Positions 10,740-21,804 of a stretch of 64,000 nt of DNA are shown here, piece after piece (within the stretch, counting starts at the first letter, position 1; every line of letters starts with the position of its first letter). Below the pieces are notes generated by a model that was given only the letters and a program-made list of their open reading frames with translations, ran no database searches and was not told the DNA's origin. This DNA is from Gonocerus acuteangulatus (Eukaryota; Arthropoda; Insecta; Hemiptera; Coreidae): contig OX328125.1 in assembly GCA_946811695.1 (NCBI GenBank), forward strand, positions 37,128,734 to 37,192,733, written 5' to 3'. The translations under genes were made by a program, and so were the position numbers.

Positions 10740-11859
10740 TACAGAAGGATCAAGAAGAAGTACACAAGATTGAGTAGAATACCCTGCCTAATATAGCCTA
10801 TATAGAATAATATGCCGAATAAAACGTATCTAGTAAATACACAAGGACAAATAAAAGTCTTGACGACTAACAAGTCAAAAAAAAAACTTTATTTAACAAA
10901 ATAAAACAAAGTTTAGTTGCCCAACTACAATAGAATAATATACCTAATTAAGTCTACGGAGTAGTCACAAATGGACCAAAAACAAGTCTTGTGGAATATT
11001 GATTTTTTTCTAATTAAATACTTTTTATCAATATTTAGTATATAATCTTTGTTGAAAATTATTGATTGCTAATTGATGAATCGGTTTACAACTAAGTAGT
11101 CTTTATGAATATTTAGTATATAACCTATTTTTGGATCTGTGTTTTTGGGGTGCTCTCCGCCTAGGCTTTGTATTTGTGTCGGCAGATACCTGGGGTATAT
11201 TTACAGCTCTTGAGGATTAACTCTTAGCAGGTAAATTTCCTGCGGCCCCATTGTGTTCTACGGGCATTGAACCGCCATATACGCTCATAGTATCTAACCG
11301 TTGTGAAGTTTATTTTTTGGATTTAGGACTTAATATACATATGTAGACTAAATCATAGCAAGAAGTAATCCTCCGTCGTCGGTTCTTAACTATGTAGACT
11401 CGCTAATGTTATCCAATCTTAGATACATCGTATTTAAAATCCACAGCAAAAACACGACATTTCATCAGAATCCCCTGCTGAATAAAACTTATATAGAATA
11501 ATATGCAAAATAAAGCCTATCTAGTGGATAAAAATAGAGGAAAAAAGCCGTTCGTGGTGGTAGAAAATCTTAAAAGTATTTCGCTCAGAAATCTCCGAAA
11601 TATTGTCACTAATTTTACGTATCCTGTTTTATAGCCAAATAGATTTATATTCTATAATCAATAAGAAAAACCTACTAACAATAAAAAACTATGGGTAACA
11701 GATGAAAATAGGGAATACCAAGAATAATTCTAAAGAACGAAATCAACACCAGTACTGTAATCTAGATATTCATACGGCATCATCGAATTCTAACAAACAA
11801 AATATTGATTCTAATTATACGTATCCTGTTTTATTGACAAATACATTTGACTACTATAA

Positions 11860-11985
11860 GCAATTAAAAACACTAGGGAATATGCCAAAGAACTCGGAAT
11901 AGGAGCCTCGACAGTTTCAAGACATTTGAAGGAAATCGACAAATCCAAAGCTGACATTACTTCGCTTATTCAAAACTTTCTTTAG
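11860..11985 (+). pseudogene. Mariner-type transposase helix-turn-helix fragment
   Basis: A 41-codon open stretch ends at TAG 11983-11985 and contains the core KELGIGASTVSRHLKEID. This fits the second helix-turn-helix of mariner-type transposases (REL-AEELG-x-STVSRHLK pattern). The frame is closed by TAA at 11857. No DDE catalytic part follows. It lies inside the long family-Y element and is absent from the shorter copy, so it is probably a captured or inserted scrap. Confidence 0.5.
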
Positions 11986-12889
11986 AACCTTTCTTGTAGA
12001 CCATTTAGTAAGCTTTCGAATGGTAACCTTTCGCTTCCCAAGATTTTCAACCGTTTTCGAGATATTAAGAAATTATACGAAGTTCCCAAAACTTTTCATT
12101 ATTTCTGACAACAGAAAATTGGTCTCATTTTACCTATCCTGTTTTACACACACATACATTTTCCTTACAAATACAACATAAGAAATTAAAGAAATAAAAA
12201 GCAATAAAAAACCAAGGGAAAGAGACAAAAATTACAAAAAGAACGACAAAAACCCGTTCATAAGAACAAAACAGACGTATTTGAAGTTTTAAGCATTTAT
12301 TTCTCCGATTGACATAACCTAATCAAAAATAGTTTTAGAATCATTTTTGTAGAGAATTTAGTAAGCTTTCAAATAGTTTCAATCCGCTTACCACGATTTC
12401 CCAACCGTGTTCGAGATATTAATGAAAGTATACGAAGTTTCCAAAACTTTTCATATCTGTTCATAAAATATTTTATTCTAACCCTTCCTTAACTCCAAAC
12501 GTAACATAACTTTCAACATATTAGTTTTAATGAAAGTAGAACATGCACATAATGTTTCAACTGAATCCCGTTATTCTAAGTACCCAAACCAAAAACGGTA
12601 TTCAAAAACTATTTTTCCAATTTTCTCGACAACGGTTAAAGCTATCGCCTTGAAAATGGTTTCATTCGTTTTTCTAGCCCAAGAAGCCTATAAAACGAGT
12701 ACTTACAAGCTTATGAACTCAAAAACGTAAGCGTTACGATTTTTTCTGCGCGAATTTCGCCCCAAACGCCATCTTCCAGTGGGCGGATTTTGCTGGTTAA
12801 CGAACTTGACCTTTCAAATTGGACGACAGATTTTTGTACCAAATTTCATCAAAATCGGACCATTCGTCTTCTATTTAGAGAGCGAACAG

Positions 12890-12995
<106 letters not shown>

Positions 12996-13128
12996 TTGAA
13001 CCACCGTTATTTTCGGTTTCTAGGGGTTCTGAAACGCAAAATTTTCTAGTCGGCACTTCCGGATTGTTTCATTGTATCAACCTTATAAGCGGGGTTCCTC
13101 CCTATGGGGGAGGGAGGAACCGCGCTAA

Positions 13129-13240
13129 AATAAAATAAAAAATAAAAAAAAGAAAGAAAAAGTACATAAAAAACAAAACAAACAAAAACAATGAATAGGA
13201 AATAATAATAAAAATAATAACACAATAATAATAACACTTT
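13129..13240. other. A-rich low-complexity tract
   Basis: AAAATA/AAAGA-rich sequence directly after the end of the family-Y element. The ORF on the other strand is a poly-Phe/Tyr translation of it and was discarded. Confidence 0.6.
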
Positions 13241-13292
13241 TGGAAGGAGCCAATCAATACTGGCACTTCCTACTTAGAATAATGTTTTGTCC

Positions 13293-13568
13293 CTATTCAG
13301 TTAATTGATCACGAGGCCAATGTCTCTTGAGCCTTCTAGGCGGATTTTTGGGGTGAGTTTGGGAGGAAAGTGTTTGTGCTCTAGGATTGGGATGGAAGGA
13401 CAGTTTGGAATGAAACGTTAGGAAGCGGGATTTTGCCATTTCTTGAACGAAAGGGATGTTGAGGTCACTATGAAAGGTTTTATTGGAAACATAGAAAGGA
13501 GCATTAACTATTTTGCGGAGGACTTTGGATTGGAATGCCTGTATTCTCTGTAGAGAGGTATCATCTAA
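13293..13568 (-). pseudogene. Jockey-type LINE, C-terminal end of the RT ORF
   Basis: On the minus strand 91 codons are open up to a TAG at 13293-13295. The cores IQAFQSKVLR, NAPFYVSN, HSDLNIPFV, FHPNPRAQTL and PRRLKRHWPRDQL follow the conserved C-terminal pattern of Jockey-clade RT proteins in order. There is no in-frame ATG near its start because the copy is cut upstream at 13568. The reading frame is intact, which suggests modest age. An A run lies at the cut (13567-13582 on the plus strand). Confidence 0.8.
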
Positions 13569-13582
13569 AAAAAAAAAAAAAA

Positions 13583-13783
13583 TAACGTTCTTTCAAATGT
13601 GGACTGAACTAATATGCTGGAGGACCTGTGTTAAATTCTGAGCAAGCAAGATTTTTATCTTCTAGTGTTCATGGGTTGGATTTGGCCTCGCTGAACGTCC
13701 CTAAGTGGCCGAAGCATATTACTGACCACACTATCTCCATAGCGTACCGTATGGTCATAAATCAGATACCTCTATAGCAGGGT
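13583..13783 (+). mobile_element. SINE family A fragment (tRNA-derived), head missing
   Basis: Shares GGACTxAxTATGCTxGAGGACCT, the TTTATCTTCTAGTGTTCATGGG-like body and the ACTGACCACACTATCTCC block with the copies at 41439 and 62176. The RNA polymerase III A box is lost. It stops where a hAT end begins. Confidence 0.75.
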
Positions 13784-14118
13784 TTCCCAACCTTTATTTC
13801 GATGAGCCTCCCCAAACCAAAAATAATATTTTCATGCCCCCCTTAAGTTTCACAACAAAAACACACACATTTGTTTATCAACTATCTTTTTTTTTAGTTT
13901 AATTTCAAATACAGAAACAATATATAAACTTATTATGGATCTTTAACAAAAAAGTTCACTTGAAAATCACTAATTATGTACTAATGAGATACTTGAGCTT
14001 GCATACTCAGTACCAGTTGGTCAATTCTGGTCTCAAGAGCAATGATTAAATCGCTATCGACGGCAAGATGATTGATCTGTTTAATTCTTATTAAAACTAG
14101 AGCTGAAAAACCTCTCGC
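13784..14118 (-). pseudogene. hAT (ZBED/Zaphod-like) transposase C-terminus with 3' TIR
   Basis: On the minus strand an open frame from 14118 ends at TAG (13981-13983). It contains ARGFSALVLIRIK, then LAVDSDLIIAL, and ends with RIDQLV...QAQVSH. This is the hAT dimerisation region and tail found in ZBED-like transposases. Some 200 bases downstream the element ends in CAGGGTTTCCCAACC (plus strand 13784-13798), a hAT-type terminus. The rest is cut by the element beginning near 14119. The other TIR was not found. Confidence 0.75.
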
Positions 14119-14828
14119 ATATACAAGGTGTCCCACATTGAGATGTCATAATCTTTGGGGCTTATTCTACAGCTCATTTGTAGTTCATGGGCGAAAAAAT
14201 GAGCGTTCTATCTAAAAATGTAGAGGAGCTACTCAAACATTTGTCTTTTTCAAAAACTACTGGCTTTTCTAAAGAAAACCTGAGTTTTCGGAATTTGTGA
14301 TCAATGTATCGTAATTAAAGACCACATATTTAGAATCTACCTTAAATTTCCAATAAGAAACACTCATTATTGAAATATTACCATGCAAATTAAGAGCTAC
14401 ATTCAAAGGCATATAGATGAGAACGTTTAATATTAGTTTTTTATTAAGTTATTCAATATTTTTTTAATCAGCTATTTTTAGACTTAGAGTTTTGCCTCCG
14501 CCACAAAAGTTGCATTATTTAATATGCTTCAAAATGGTACCTCGTAGTTTAAGATAAAAATTTATTTCAATCTATTTTTTTCTGATTTTCTAGTCAAAAC
14601 CAATAAATATGCTTCAGCGTGAAGGAGCCATTCTGAACAAATTCTTTAATTTCACAAGATTATGGCGATGTCCCATCCTTCTCAAACTACATGACGTTTA
14701 TTACACAAGCCCATCTATCAAATATTAACTCACTCTGCTTTCAAATGGATGGTTGCTCAGCTGATAATGGACGAGTGGTGACGGAATGGCTGAGCACTGA
14801 ATTCCCTAATCGTTGGATCGGCCAGAAT
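14119..14828 (+). pseudogene. Mariner-like transposon relic with DDE transposase scrap
   Basis: Near 14122 is an end-like sequence ACAAGGTGTCCCACATTG. At 14742-14828 a 29-codon open stretch contains QMDGCSADNGRVV and EWLSTEFPNRWIGQN, matching the QDG(A)xPH...W(L)xxxFPxRWIGR region around the second catalytic Asp of insect mariner/IS630-type transposases. The sequence between is AT-rich and non-coding, so the unit is heavily eroded. That the end and the coding scrap belong together is an inference. Confidence 0.5.
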
Positions 14829-14890
14829 ATACCTGGCCTAGATGTTGATGCGCCGTAGAAAAAAAAAAAAAAAAAACAAAAAAAAAAACA
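14829..14890 (+). mobile_element. SINE family B, 3' tail only
   Basis: CCTGGCCTAGATGTTGATGC GCCGTA then poly-A, matching the last 30 bases of family B (for example 63350-63394). The copy is 5'-truncated into the mariner relic. Confidence 0.7.
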
Positions 14891-15171
14891 CAAGGAATCG
14901 TTTCATCCAAAACTTGACAAGAATTGAAAGTCATCTTTCACGGTCGAGTCAGCCTTCGTTTCAAGAAATTTTTCTTAAACTTCTTCGGGTAGGTAATTGT
15001 AAGACATCGACAACAAATGGGTTTCTGGTCATGTGCTATATTGGTGATTCGAAAATAATATCTCGATAGTACCGGTGAGATTTGTTTTCCAACGCTTGTA
15101 AATGAGTTTCTATTTCAGATTTCAAATCTGTACATTTTTTTTGATTATTTATTGGTTTGAAGAACTCCGCA
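14891..15171. other. Spacer, nothing recognised
   Basis: Unique-looking AT-rich sequence between a SINE tail and an inverted-repeat element. Confidence 0.4.
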
Positions 15172-15897
15172 GCGTTGCAATGTGGTCAAAACAGCCAAAA
15201 AGCGCTCAAAACTTGATTTTTTGAAGTATTTTCTCGGAACACATTTGCCTTAAATATATGTTAAATACCTCGTGAGAGTGCCATTTATAGAATTTTAGGC
15301 CCCCACCGTTGATTGCAGGACGGTGGTTAATCATTGAAGTACTAAAAACGAAGAAAATTTCCCAAATCCTCAAGAACCAAAATCGTTCCTTTAACTTTAG
15401 TTTTTCAGACTGATAAGGTTGACGCATGTTTTTCTTGTTTTAATGGGATGTTCGAAGGGCAAAAAAAATATTTTTGTATTTTTCGAATCGCCTGGGGGAT
15501 ACTGAAAAAGTAAAAAAATTACACGTATCAAATTTCGTTTTGTCATATAGCTTTTGCGTCTCTCTAATTTCGGGCTTAAAAATTCCGTGGGCATGTATAG
15601 AAAGACCCCAGACTGAAATTAGCTGCATAAGCCTGCCTACTTCGGTGCTAGAGGTGAACGAACTCGGCAAGACAGACGCGCGTTATCTGTATGTAAACAT
15701 TGGAATCAAATCGAAGATGGATTTTTTTTTTATTTGCAGTATTCAAGTCAGTGTTGGCTGCAAAAAATGTCTGAAGTGATCCCAGTGAAAAATCGTGTCC
15801 TAGTTGAAATATTGTAATTTCAGGTTTCTAAATCAACAATATCAAATGTTATTGAGTTTTGAGCGCTTTTGGGCGGTTTTTGACCACTGTGCGTTGG
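15172..15897. mobile_element. Inverted-repeat element, about 0.73 kb
   Basis: Left end 15172-15214 and right end 15853-15897 are imperfect inverted repeats of some 42 bases, built around GTGGTCAAAA and AAGCGCTCAAAACT. The interior holds overlapping ORFs on both strands (up to 101 codons at 15474-15779) with no recognisable domain. It looks like a non-autonomous DNA transposon. No target duplication was clear. Confidence 0.6.
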
Positions 15898-17040
15898 TAA
15901 TCTGCCCTAACCTAATACATAAAAGATAAGAAGAAATAAATTTAAAAATTATAAACCCATTTATTGATGTACTAATTGCTTTACATTTTTAGATTATTAA
16001 TTGTTTTACCGGTGAAAATCACCCAATAAATTGTTTACATAATTTTGAGGGATTTAATAGGGTCTATTTGAGAATTTTCCATGATTTATTTATTTCTTCG
16101 GGTTCTGAGCTATTGTCCCGGTTTACTGGCGATGCGCCTTCATTATAGTGTACTATTTGTTGGCGCATTGAAGTGATATGGTCATTAATTGTTTGAGCTG
16201 TTTATTCTGTATTTAGTTGTAGATGCTTTTCTACATCTCGAACGTAATACCATAGTATACTCAAAATCTTCGATGTTTTTATCCGCTGGAGTGCTATTAT
16301 TTCAATGTTTCCCTTTTTTAGTTTATATTTTCTCCATTAAAACTTGTTTTTCCTTGAAGTGCCTCGGTCAAAAGTGTGTTTCCCTTCCTAAAGAGAAAGA
16401 GGAAACTCACAAAAGCAATAATAAATATAAATATCAGGAAATATTCTCAATAACTAACCACATACGAGTGGTAGATAAGATAAAACTGGTTTTATTAAAC
16501 TATAAATAGTCAAATAAAGGTAAATAATACATTTTATCCTATTTCCCCAGGGAAACTTTCTGGTCAGTTGGACGTTGTTAGAATAAAGTACTAGGTTTGG
16601 TATTACGTCCAAGAGATTGGTCATGAATGAGGTGATTAGAGAAGAAAACTACTACAAGTACTATTCTTGATAAAGGCAATCTAAGTTTATAGTTATTTAC
16701 GGCGGAAGAACAATTCCAAAGAACTGTTATACTCCTTTAGTACTCCTATGGCACTCCAATAAATTCCAGATGTCTAATTATGGTTCTTGTAGTGTTTTTT
16801 TAAGTTTTCCCTTTTCTTTTTTTTTTAAGTTTGACATATTTTCTCGTTTATTTTATTTCCTCTCAGCCCTCGTGGCCTCTAACCGGACTGATTACTTTTT
16901 TAGTTAATTTGCCACAAATGGTTTTCAACTAAGAGAAAAGCTCCATATTTTGCAGGAATAGCTAATCAAGTTAAGGTCATTGAATGCATTTTAAAATATT
17001 TAAAATTCGTAAATGGCCTTCAAGCAGCTGATGTAAAAGA
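15898..17040. other. AT-rich spacer
   Basis: Contains a 106-codon ORF at 16189-16509, Leu/Phe-rich and Lys-rich at its end, with no domain I recognise. I treat it as chance. No repeat match within the window. Confidence 0.4.
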
Positions 17041-17153
17041 CAAGAAGAAGTCGTTCGGTGCAGACTAAGGATAGGCCATTCCCAACTGATTCACTCTTTT
17101 CGTAAGACAAGACTGGGAAAACCAACATGCCAGTACTCTAATACACAGTTTTT
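17041..17153 (+). pseudogene. LINE RNase H-side tail fragment (LRIGHSxLxHS signature)
   Basis: Frame from 17044 reads EEVVRCRLRIGHSQLIHSF and on to CQYSNTQ. That matches the region between RNase H and the C-terminal zinc knuckle of I/R1/Jockey-group LINEs (EEVVLxRLRIGHTRLTH...C). A SINE interrupts it at about 17153. Related scraps lie at 21224, 37418, 42973 and 59500. Confidence 0.65.
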
Positions 17154-17576
17154 TTTTTGTTTTTTTTACTGCGCACCGACACCTAGGCCATTAGCGTCGA
17201 CATCCATGGTAAAGCGAGGAATCCTTTCAACGATTCTCCCCCCCCCCCCACCATGAGAAAATTCCTGCCACCGGTGGGACTCGAACCCACCATCTCCCGC
17301 CTGAGAATCTAAGGATGCGTTTACATCTCTGATAGTAATAGCAGGATTTTTAGGTGAGACAAAAATTGTAACTAACGTAAACAGCAAACAATTTATTTCT
17401 GAGATATATATTTCTATCACGAGCAATAAGGGTGCGTTTACATCTGACACTTCTCGCAGGAAATATATCTCAGGTGTCGGATATAATAATTATGATAATT
17501 ACCTATCCGACACCTGAGAATATTTATAGAAGTGTCAGATGTAAACGCACCCTAGGACGTTAGCCACGGGGATACC
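17151..17576 (-). mobile_element. SINE family B, minus strand, interrupted by a MITE
   Basis: From the poly-T at 17151, sequences match family B in reverse: GGCCATTAGCGTCGACATCC, then GGTGGGACTCGAACCCACCA (the B box region), then CTGAGAATCTA. A MITE follows, and the SINE resumes with GTTAGCCACGGGGATACC (17557-17574). The resumption shows the MITE came later. Confidence 0.8.
17312..17553. mobile_element. MITE with GGGTGCGTTTACATCTGACA ends, family M
   Basis: The right part (17428-17553) is a near-perfect palindrome: AGGGTGCGTTTACATCTGAC and its complement flank TGTCGGATATAATAATTATG. The left part (17312-17427) begins with a degenerate copy of the same terminus and carries ATTTATTTCTGAGATATATA. 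A second copy of the family is at 53210-53456, where the left terminus has expanded into a 55-bp minisatellite. Confidence 0.75.
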
Positions 17577-17931
17577 CGCCTTCACTTGTTACTAAAAAGG
17601 TCACTTTTTTACAAGGAGTTTATTTATTTACGGAACTTCACAACAGCAAGGCGATTTGCTCACATAAATGGTTAGTAAAAAAAAGGAATAAAAAACAATT
17701 TAAAATTTATACAAAGGAAAAAAAATAAAAAAAATGAGAAAATAAAGAAATAGATGAAAATAAAATATACAAGAAAAATTACACAGTTAATTAATAAAAA
17801 TTGAAAAAATTATAATAATAATAAGTAAAATAATTTTTTATTGCGAGATAAAAATCATTATTATGTCTGTGTCTGTATTCGTAGAGATTTAATAAGAGTA
17901 CTTTATTTTCTCTTCTTAAGCCATATCTACG

Positions 17932-17968
<37 letters not shown>

Positions 17969-18371
17969 GCGCACACACACACTTACAGTGACTTACACAC
18001 ATACATCCACACCTGCATGTTACTATGCGAACATAAGGCTTTTTGTGTCATATTTTGTTATAAAGTTTTAGTTTATGTAAGTGTTGTATTATGGTAACAA
18101 TGTGTGGGCTTTATTCGGAAAATAATTCGGACATGCGATATGGTATTCTTAAGTAGGCCTGTTGCATGTCTGGCATATAGGTCTGTCTTGTGTCTGGTAT
18201 ACACGGAGTTACTAGTGCTTAGGTGACAAGAACATCCGAAAAGTACTAAGCGCCTCTATACAAGGTTATTGCCAAAGAAAGGTAAGTGTCGATATGCTCG
18301 AAATCTTATTGGTCTATTAGTGAGTCATAACAAATTCCGTGCATGCTTCTTATGCACACGAACTTATTGAC
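17577..18371. other. AT-rich spacer with (CA)n tract
   Basis: A (CA)n/(CGCA) microsatellite lies at 17937-17988. The rest has no recognised feature. ORFs here are translations of the microsatellite. Confidence 0.5.
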
Positions 18372-18379
18372 TGACCTGA

Positions 18380-18380
18380 C

Positions 18381-18432
<52 letters not shown>
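18380..18432. repeat. (TA)n microsatellite
   Basis: About 26 TA units just outside the family-X element that begins at 18507. Confidence 0.95.
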
Positions 18433-18435
<3 letters not shown>

Positions 18436-18506
18436 ATTGAACATGAATGCTTTATCATATATACCCATAGAAGGAGATTCGGAAGAATATGAATAATACT
18501 GTCTTT

Positions 18507-18638
18507 TTAGCACTTTCCTCCGAAGGAAAGTAGCTATTGAGGTTGGACTCATGACGGAATTTTTGAAAAATTTCTTCAAATCTTTATCGATCCTACCTAG
18601 TAGACACCGAAAATGACCCCCGTTAAAATTTATATATA

Positions 18639-18700
<62 letters not shown>

Positions 18701-19710
18701 TGTTAACACGATAGCGGCCAGAGTTTTTGTTTTTTCGTCACGAAACTTGGTATATAGCATTCAATTAGCAAACGATTGAACGAGTTCGTTAACCACCAAA
18801 GTCGGTCCACCGGAAGGGGAGGTTTACCCCGAACCCAAAACACTAATTTGACTATGTCAGCCGTAATATTTGTTATATTTCAACGAAACTTGGTATTCGT
18901 AGTGGTAATATAGAGAGAAAAGTGAGATATAAAAATGAACTAAATCAGTCGCCACTACCAGCCGTGATTTTTGGTATATTTCGACGAAACTCGGTATTCG
19001 TAGTGTTAATCTACAGGTAAATATGTGTTGTAAAAATTAACTAAATGGGTTCATTAGGAGGGGGGGTTTATTCCGGACCCACAATACCAATTCGCCACTA
19101 CCAGCCGTGGTTTTTTGTATATTTCGACGAAACTCGGTATTCGTAGTGGTAATCTACAGGTAAATATGTGTTGTAAAAATAAACTAAATCGGTTCATTAG
19201 AAGGGGGGGGGGTTTACTCCGGACCGAAATTCCGAATATACTCATACCGGTCGTAATTTCTGCTGTATTGTAATGAAACGCGGTATACGACGTGGGTAAC
19301 TCATGGGAAAGAAGTGTTGTAAAAATGAGCTGAATCGGTCAATCGGAAAGCGGGGGGTTTAATTTGTAATATATTTCAATAGAAAAGCCCGCCAGACGTA
19401 GGTTCACAAAGCCGCCGCAAGGAGCGCTTTCTACCACTAGAGTGACTGTATCCTGTTCCTGCGTTAGATCAAATTACGATAATATGAGGTTTTTTGTATT
19501 TATTACGTAGTGTAATAGGTACCATGTGTAAACATAACTCTGGAAGCAAATTAATAATTGATCAGTTACTCATTACAAATTTAAAAGAGAACTATTTATG
19601 TTTTTATTTTATTTATGTAGGATATTTTAAGCAAATTGTTCTGGAAAGCAGTCTACACTACCCAAATTCTGAGGAAAGTGCTTAGTTATGCAGCTCTTGC
19701 GTGACGGACT
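18507..19710 (-). mobile_element. Helentron-like family-X element, complete, minus orientation
   Basis: Read on the minus strand it starts AGTCCGTCACGCAAGAGCTG CATAACTAAGCACTTTCCTC and ends in the hairpin CTTTCCTTCGGAGGAAAG followed by TGCTAA. The hairpin's distal arm GAGGAAAGTGCT is the inverse of AGCACTTTCCTC near the 5' end. In between are 140-bp-class tandem blocks containing TTTCGACGAAACTCGGTA, then AACAGACA and a (TA)n tract at 18629-18697. No protein is encoded. Ends, sub-terminal inverse repeat, 3' hairpin, tandem blocks and microsatellite match the known plan of Helentron-derived elements (HINE, DINE-1). Confidence 0.75.
18629..18697. repeat. (TA)n microsatellite of the family-X element
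   Basis: About 33 TA units between the AACAGACA motif and the 3' block of the element. Confidence 0.95.
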
Positions 19711-20586
19711 TATTTTTTATTATTATTATTCGTTTTTTTCTCCCAAGAAAGGAAAATTCTGAGGTCTAGTATTGAATGTTATATATATGATGATAGGCAT
19801 TGATAAATACTTTAGATCATTAAAGATGCTTGGCAATGTGGGTGGTATTAATGAAAATGGCTGTGTTTAAGAATTAGATTATACCTATAAAATGTAAGAT
19901 TTTAATAATGTAATTATAGTAGAATTAGAATAATTGATAATAATAATATATAATAGTAATTTTAAGGTTTGATGTTTAGTTGTTATGAGAAGAATGCCAC
20001 GATGACAAGGCCTAAATTTAAAAGGTTTATTGAAGAGGCTGCTAGTATTAAGGTATAAATTATTGACATAGGGCTATACACATTTAGGTCTGAGGAATTG
20101 ATCATACCAAGGTGTTTTTAAATGAATAATATTTTTTTTAAAAAAAAGTTTATTTAACATTTTACATAAAATAAAAAAATGACATTAATAAAAATGCTAA
20201 TATCCCCCGTTGTCGCGGAAGACCTCATCAATGACAGGAGGCCTCAGGGTCCCGGATGGTTCTATTTATACTTCCTGCATTGATTTGTTGTGGGTGGTAA
20301 AATGCAACCCCTCCTACTTTCCTCATTTCCTCAGCCTCAAATTTATTCTCAATTCTTACTTTATTCCTTTCATGATATACAATTAGAAAATATTTAACAA
20401 ATGGCTAGACAGGCTTCGCGTTTTGCTTACTAAACTACTACAATAAAGAAACAATTCAATATAAAAGGGAAATCATGAAAAAAAAAAGTAGACTAATAAT
20501 AACTCAAATTGCTTAAAAGAGGCGGAATACCAAATATTAATTAAGCAGAATTTATATTTATTCATGGTTAGCTGTTACCCTGCGTG
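19711..20586. other. AT-rich spacer
   Basis: A GC-richer block at 20206-20300 (CGCGGAAGACCTC, GGCCTCAGGGTCCCGG) partly resembles 22545-22615. Otherwise nothing is recognised. Confidence 0.4.
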
Positions 20587-21140
20587 CCATGCTACACCTA
20601 TTTTCTGCCTAAGACTCTCCCCGTATCAAGATCTACCTGTATACCCAGTTACGTCAAAATCGGTCAAACGGTGAGAATTTGTTTATATCTGTCTAGTGCT
20701 GTCTCGTGAAACAGCCAACAGAGGCCAGCACCACAGCAATTCATATGACAGCCGACAGAGGCCAGCAGCATAGCTCTTATCAAAGAAAGGCCAGTGCTCC
20801 TTAGTTATACAGTGACTGTTGATATAAAATTGAAATAAACTGCATTACATGATTATATAATAATGTAAAGTCATCAATGAGTTCGAGATATTCTAATTAT
20901 CAAGAACGTCAACAAATAAATTTGAGACTGGCTGTCGATTCAAAATGGCCGTCATAATCTGAATGGTTCAGTGTAGCCAATTTTTCTTGAACAAAACTTT
21001 TGACCTTTTGACCAAATTTTGAAATTTGACTATTTTGACCTAGCCTATGAGATTTCCCGTATCAAGACCTACCTTTGTGCCAAGTTTGGTCAAAATCAGT
21101 CAAACGGTGTAGATTTGTATGAGCGTGTCTATTACTTTAT
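20587..21140. repeat. Two direct copies of an 85-bp dispersed repeat
   Basis: 20618-20700 and 21053-21135 share CCCGTATCAAGA, CTACCT, GTCAAAATC and GTCAAACGGTG in the same order. Between them a short GCCAACAGAGGCCAGCA motif is repeated (20713, 20751). The blocks resemble the AAATCGG-containing parts of the Helentron-like elements but lack their ends. Confidence 0.5.
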
Positions 21141-21159
21141 GAGTTAAATAATACATTTT

Positions 21160-21712
21160 TTTTTTTTTTTTTTCTTTTTTTTTTTAATAAATTCTACAAT
21201 GTGTGTGCTCTGAATGTAAATCGTTAATGTTCGTAGCGTTTGGTTACTGAGCTTATGGTGGTAGTTGTGCCATCCAGAGTTCGTAGACTTGATCTGTCAC
21301 GTTCTTTGCGTTCGCAGATAGAACTATCCTGTCTCATAATTAAATGGTGGCGTGAGAGCAATGATTGCCCGATACGAAATCTAGTAATGACTACTTCTTC
21401 CATTCTATTCGGTCTGTTGCTGCAGAGCAAAACCCACATACTTACGGGTTCCTTTATTATCTTAGTTTGTGATCGTCTAAGTTTATCATTCATTTTTTAA
21501 GGACGTTTTTGTGTTCACCGTCAATTCTTCGACGTCAAATGCACGGTATTTTTGTTGCTTGTTTAGCATATTTTTCGGCTTCTCTGTTCTCTGAGATGTC
21601 TATTTCTTCGGGTGTCCAAAAAAGAACAACTTGTAGGTATGCTATAAGTTTGTAGTTCTTGTATTTCTTGAAATATTTCGATCATAAGTTTGTGTTGTGG
21701 ATAACGCATTGT
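21160..21712 (-). pseudogene. LINE RNase H region and tail, frameshifted
   Basis: On the minus strand one frame (around 21625-21545) gives FWTPEEIDISENREAEKYAK, matching the end of the RNase H domain that follows LINE reverse transcriptases. A later stretch (21493-21224, 89 codons) contains RMEEVVITRFRIGQSLLSRH, the signature that precedes the C-terminal zinc knuckle. The two parts are in different frames and stops intervene, so it is dead. A poly-T tract (21152-21185) on the plus strand could be its A-tail. Confidence 0.65.
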
Positions 21713-21740
21713 GTTCTTATGCCATGTTTCTCACTTCCCT

Positions 21741-21804
21741 ACTGCACCATGGATGTGGGCGCTAATGACCCAGTAGTCGGTGCGCAAAAAAACAAAAAAA
21801 AAAC
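21741..21804 (+). mobile_element. SINE family B, 3' tail only
   Basis: TGCACCATGGATGTGGGCGC TAATGACCC, then GTCGGTGCGC and an A-rich tail: the last 50 bases of family B. Confidence 0.7.
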
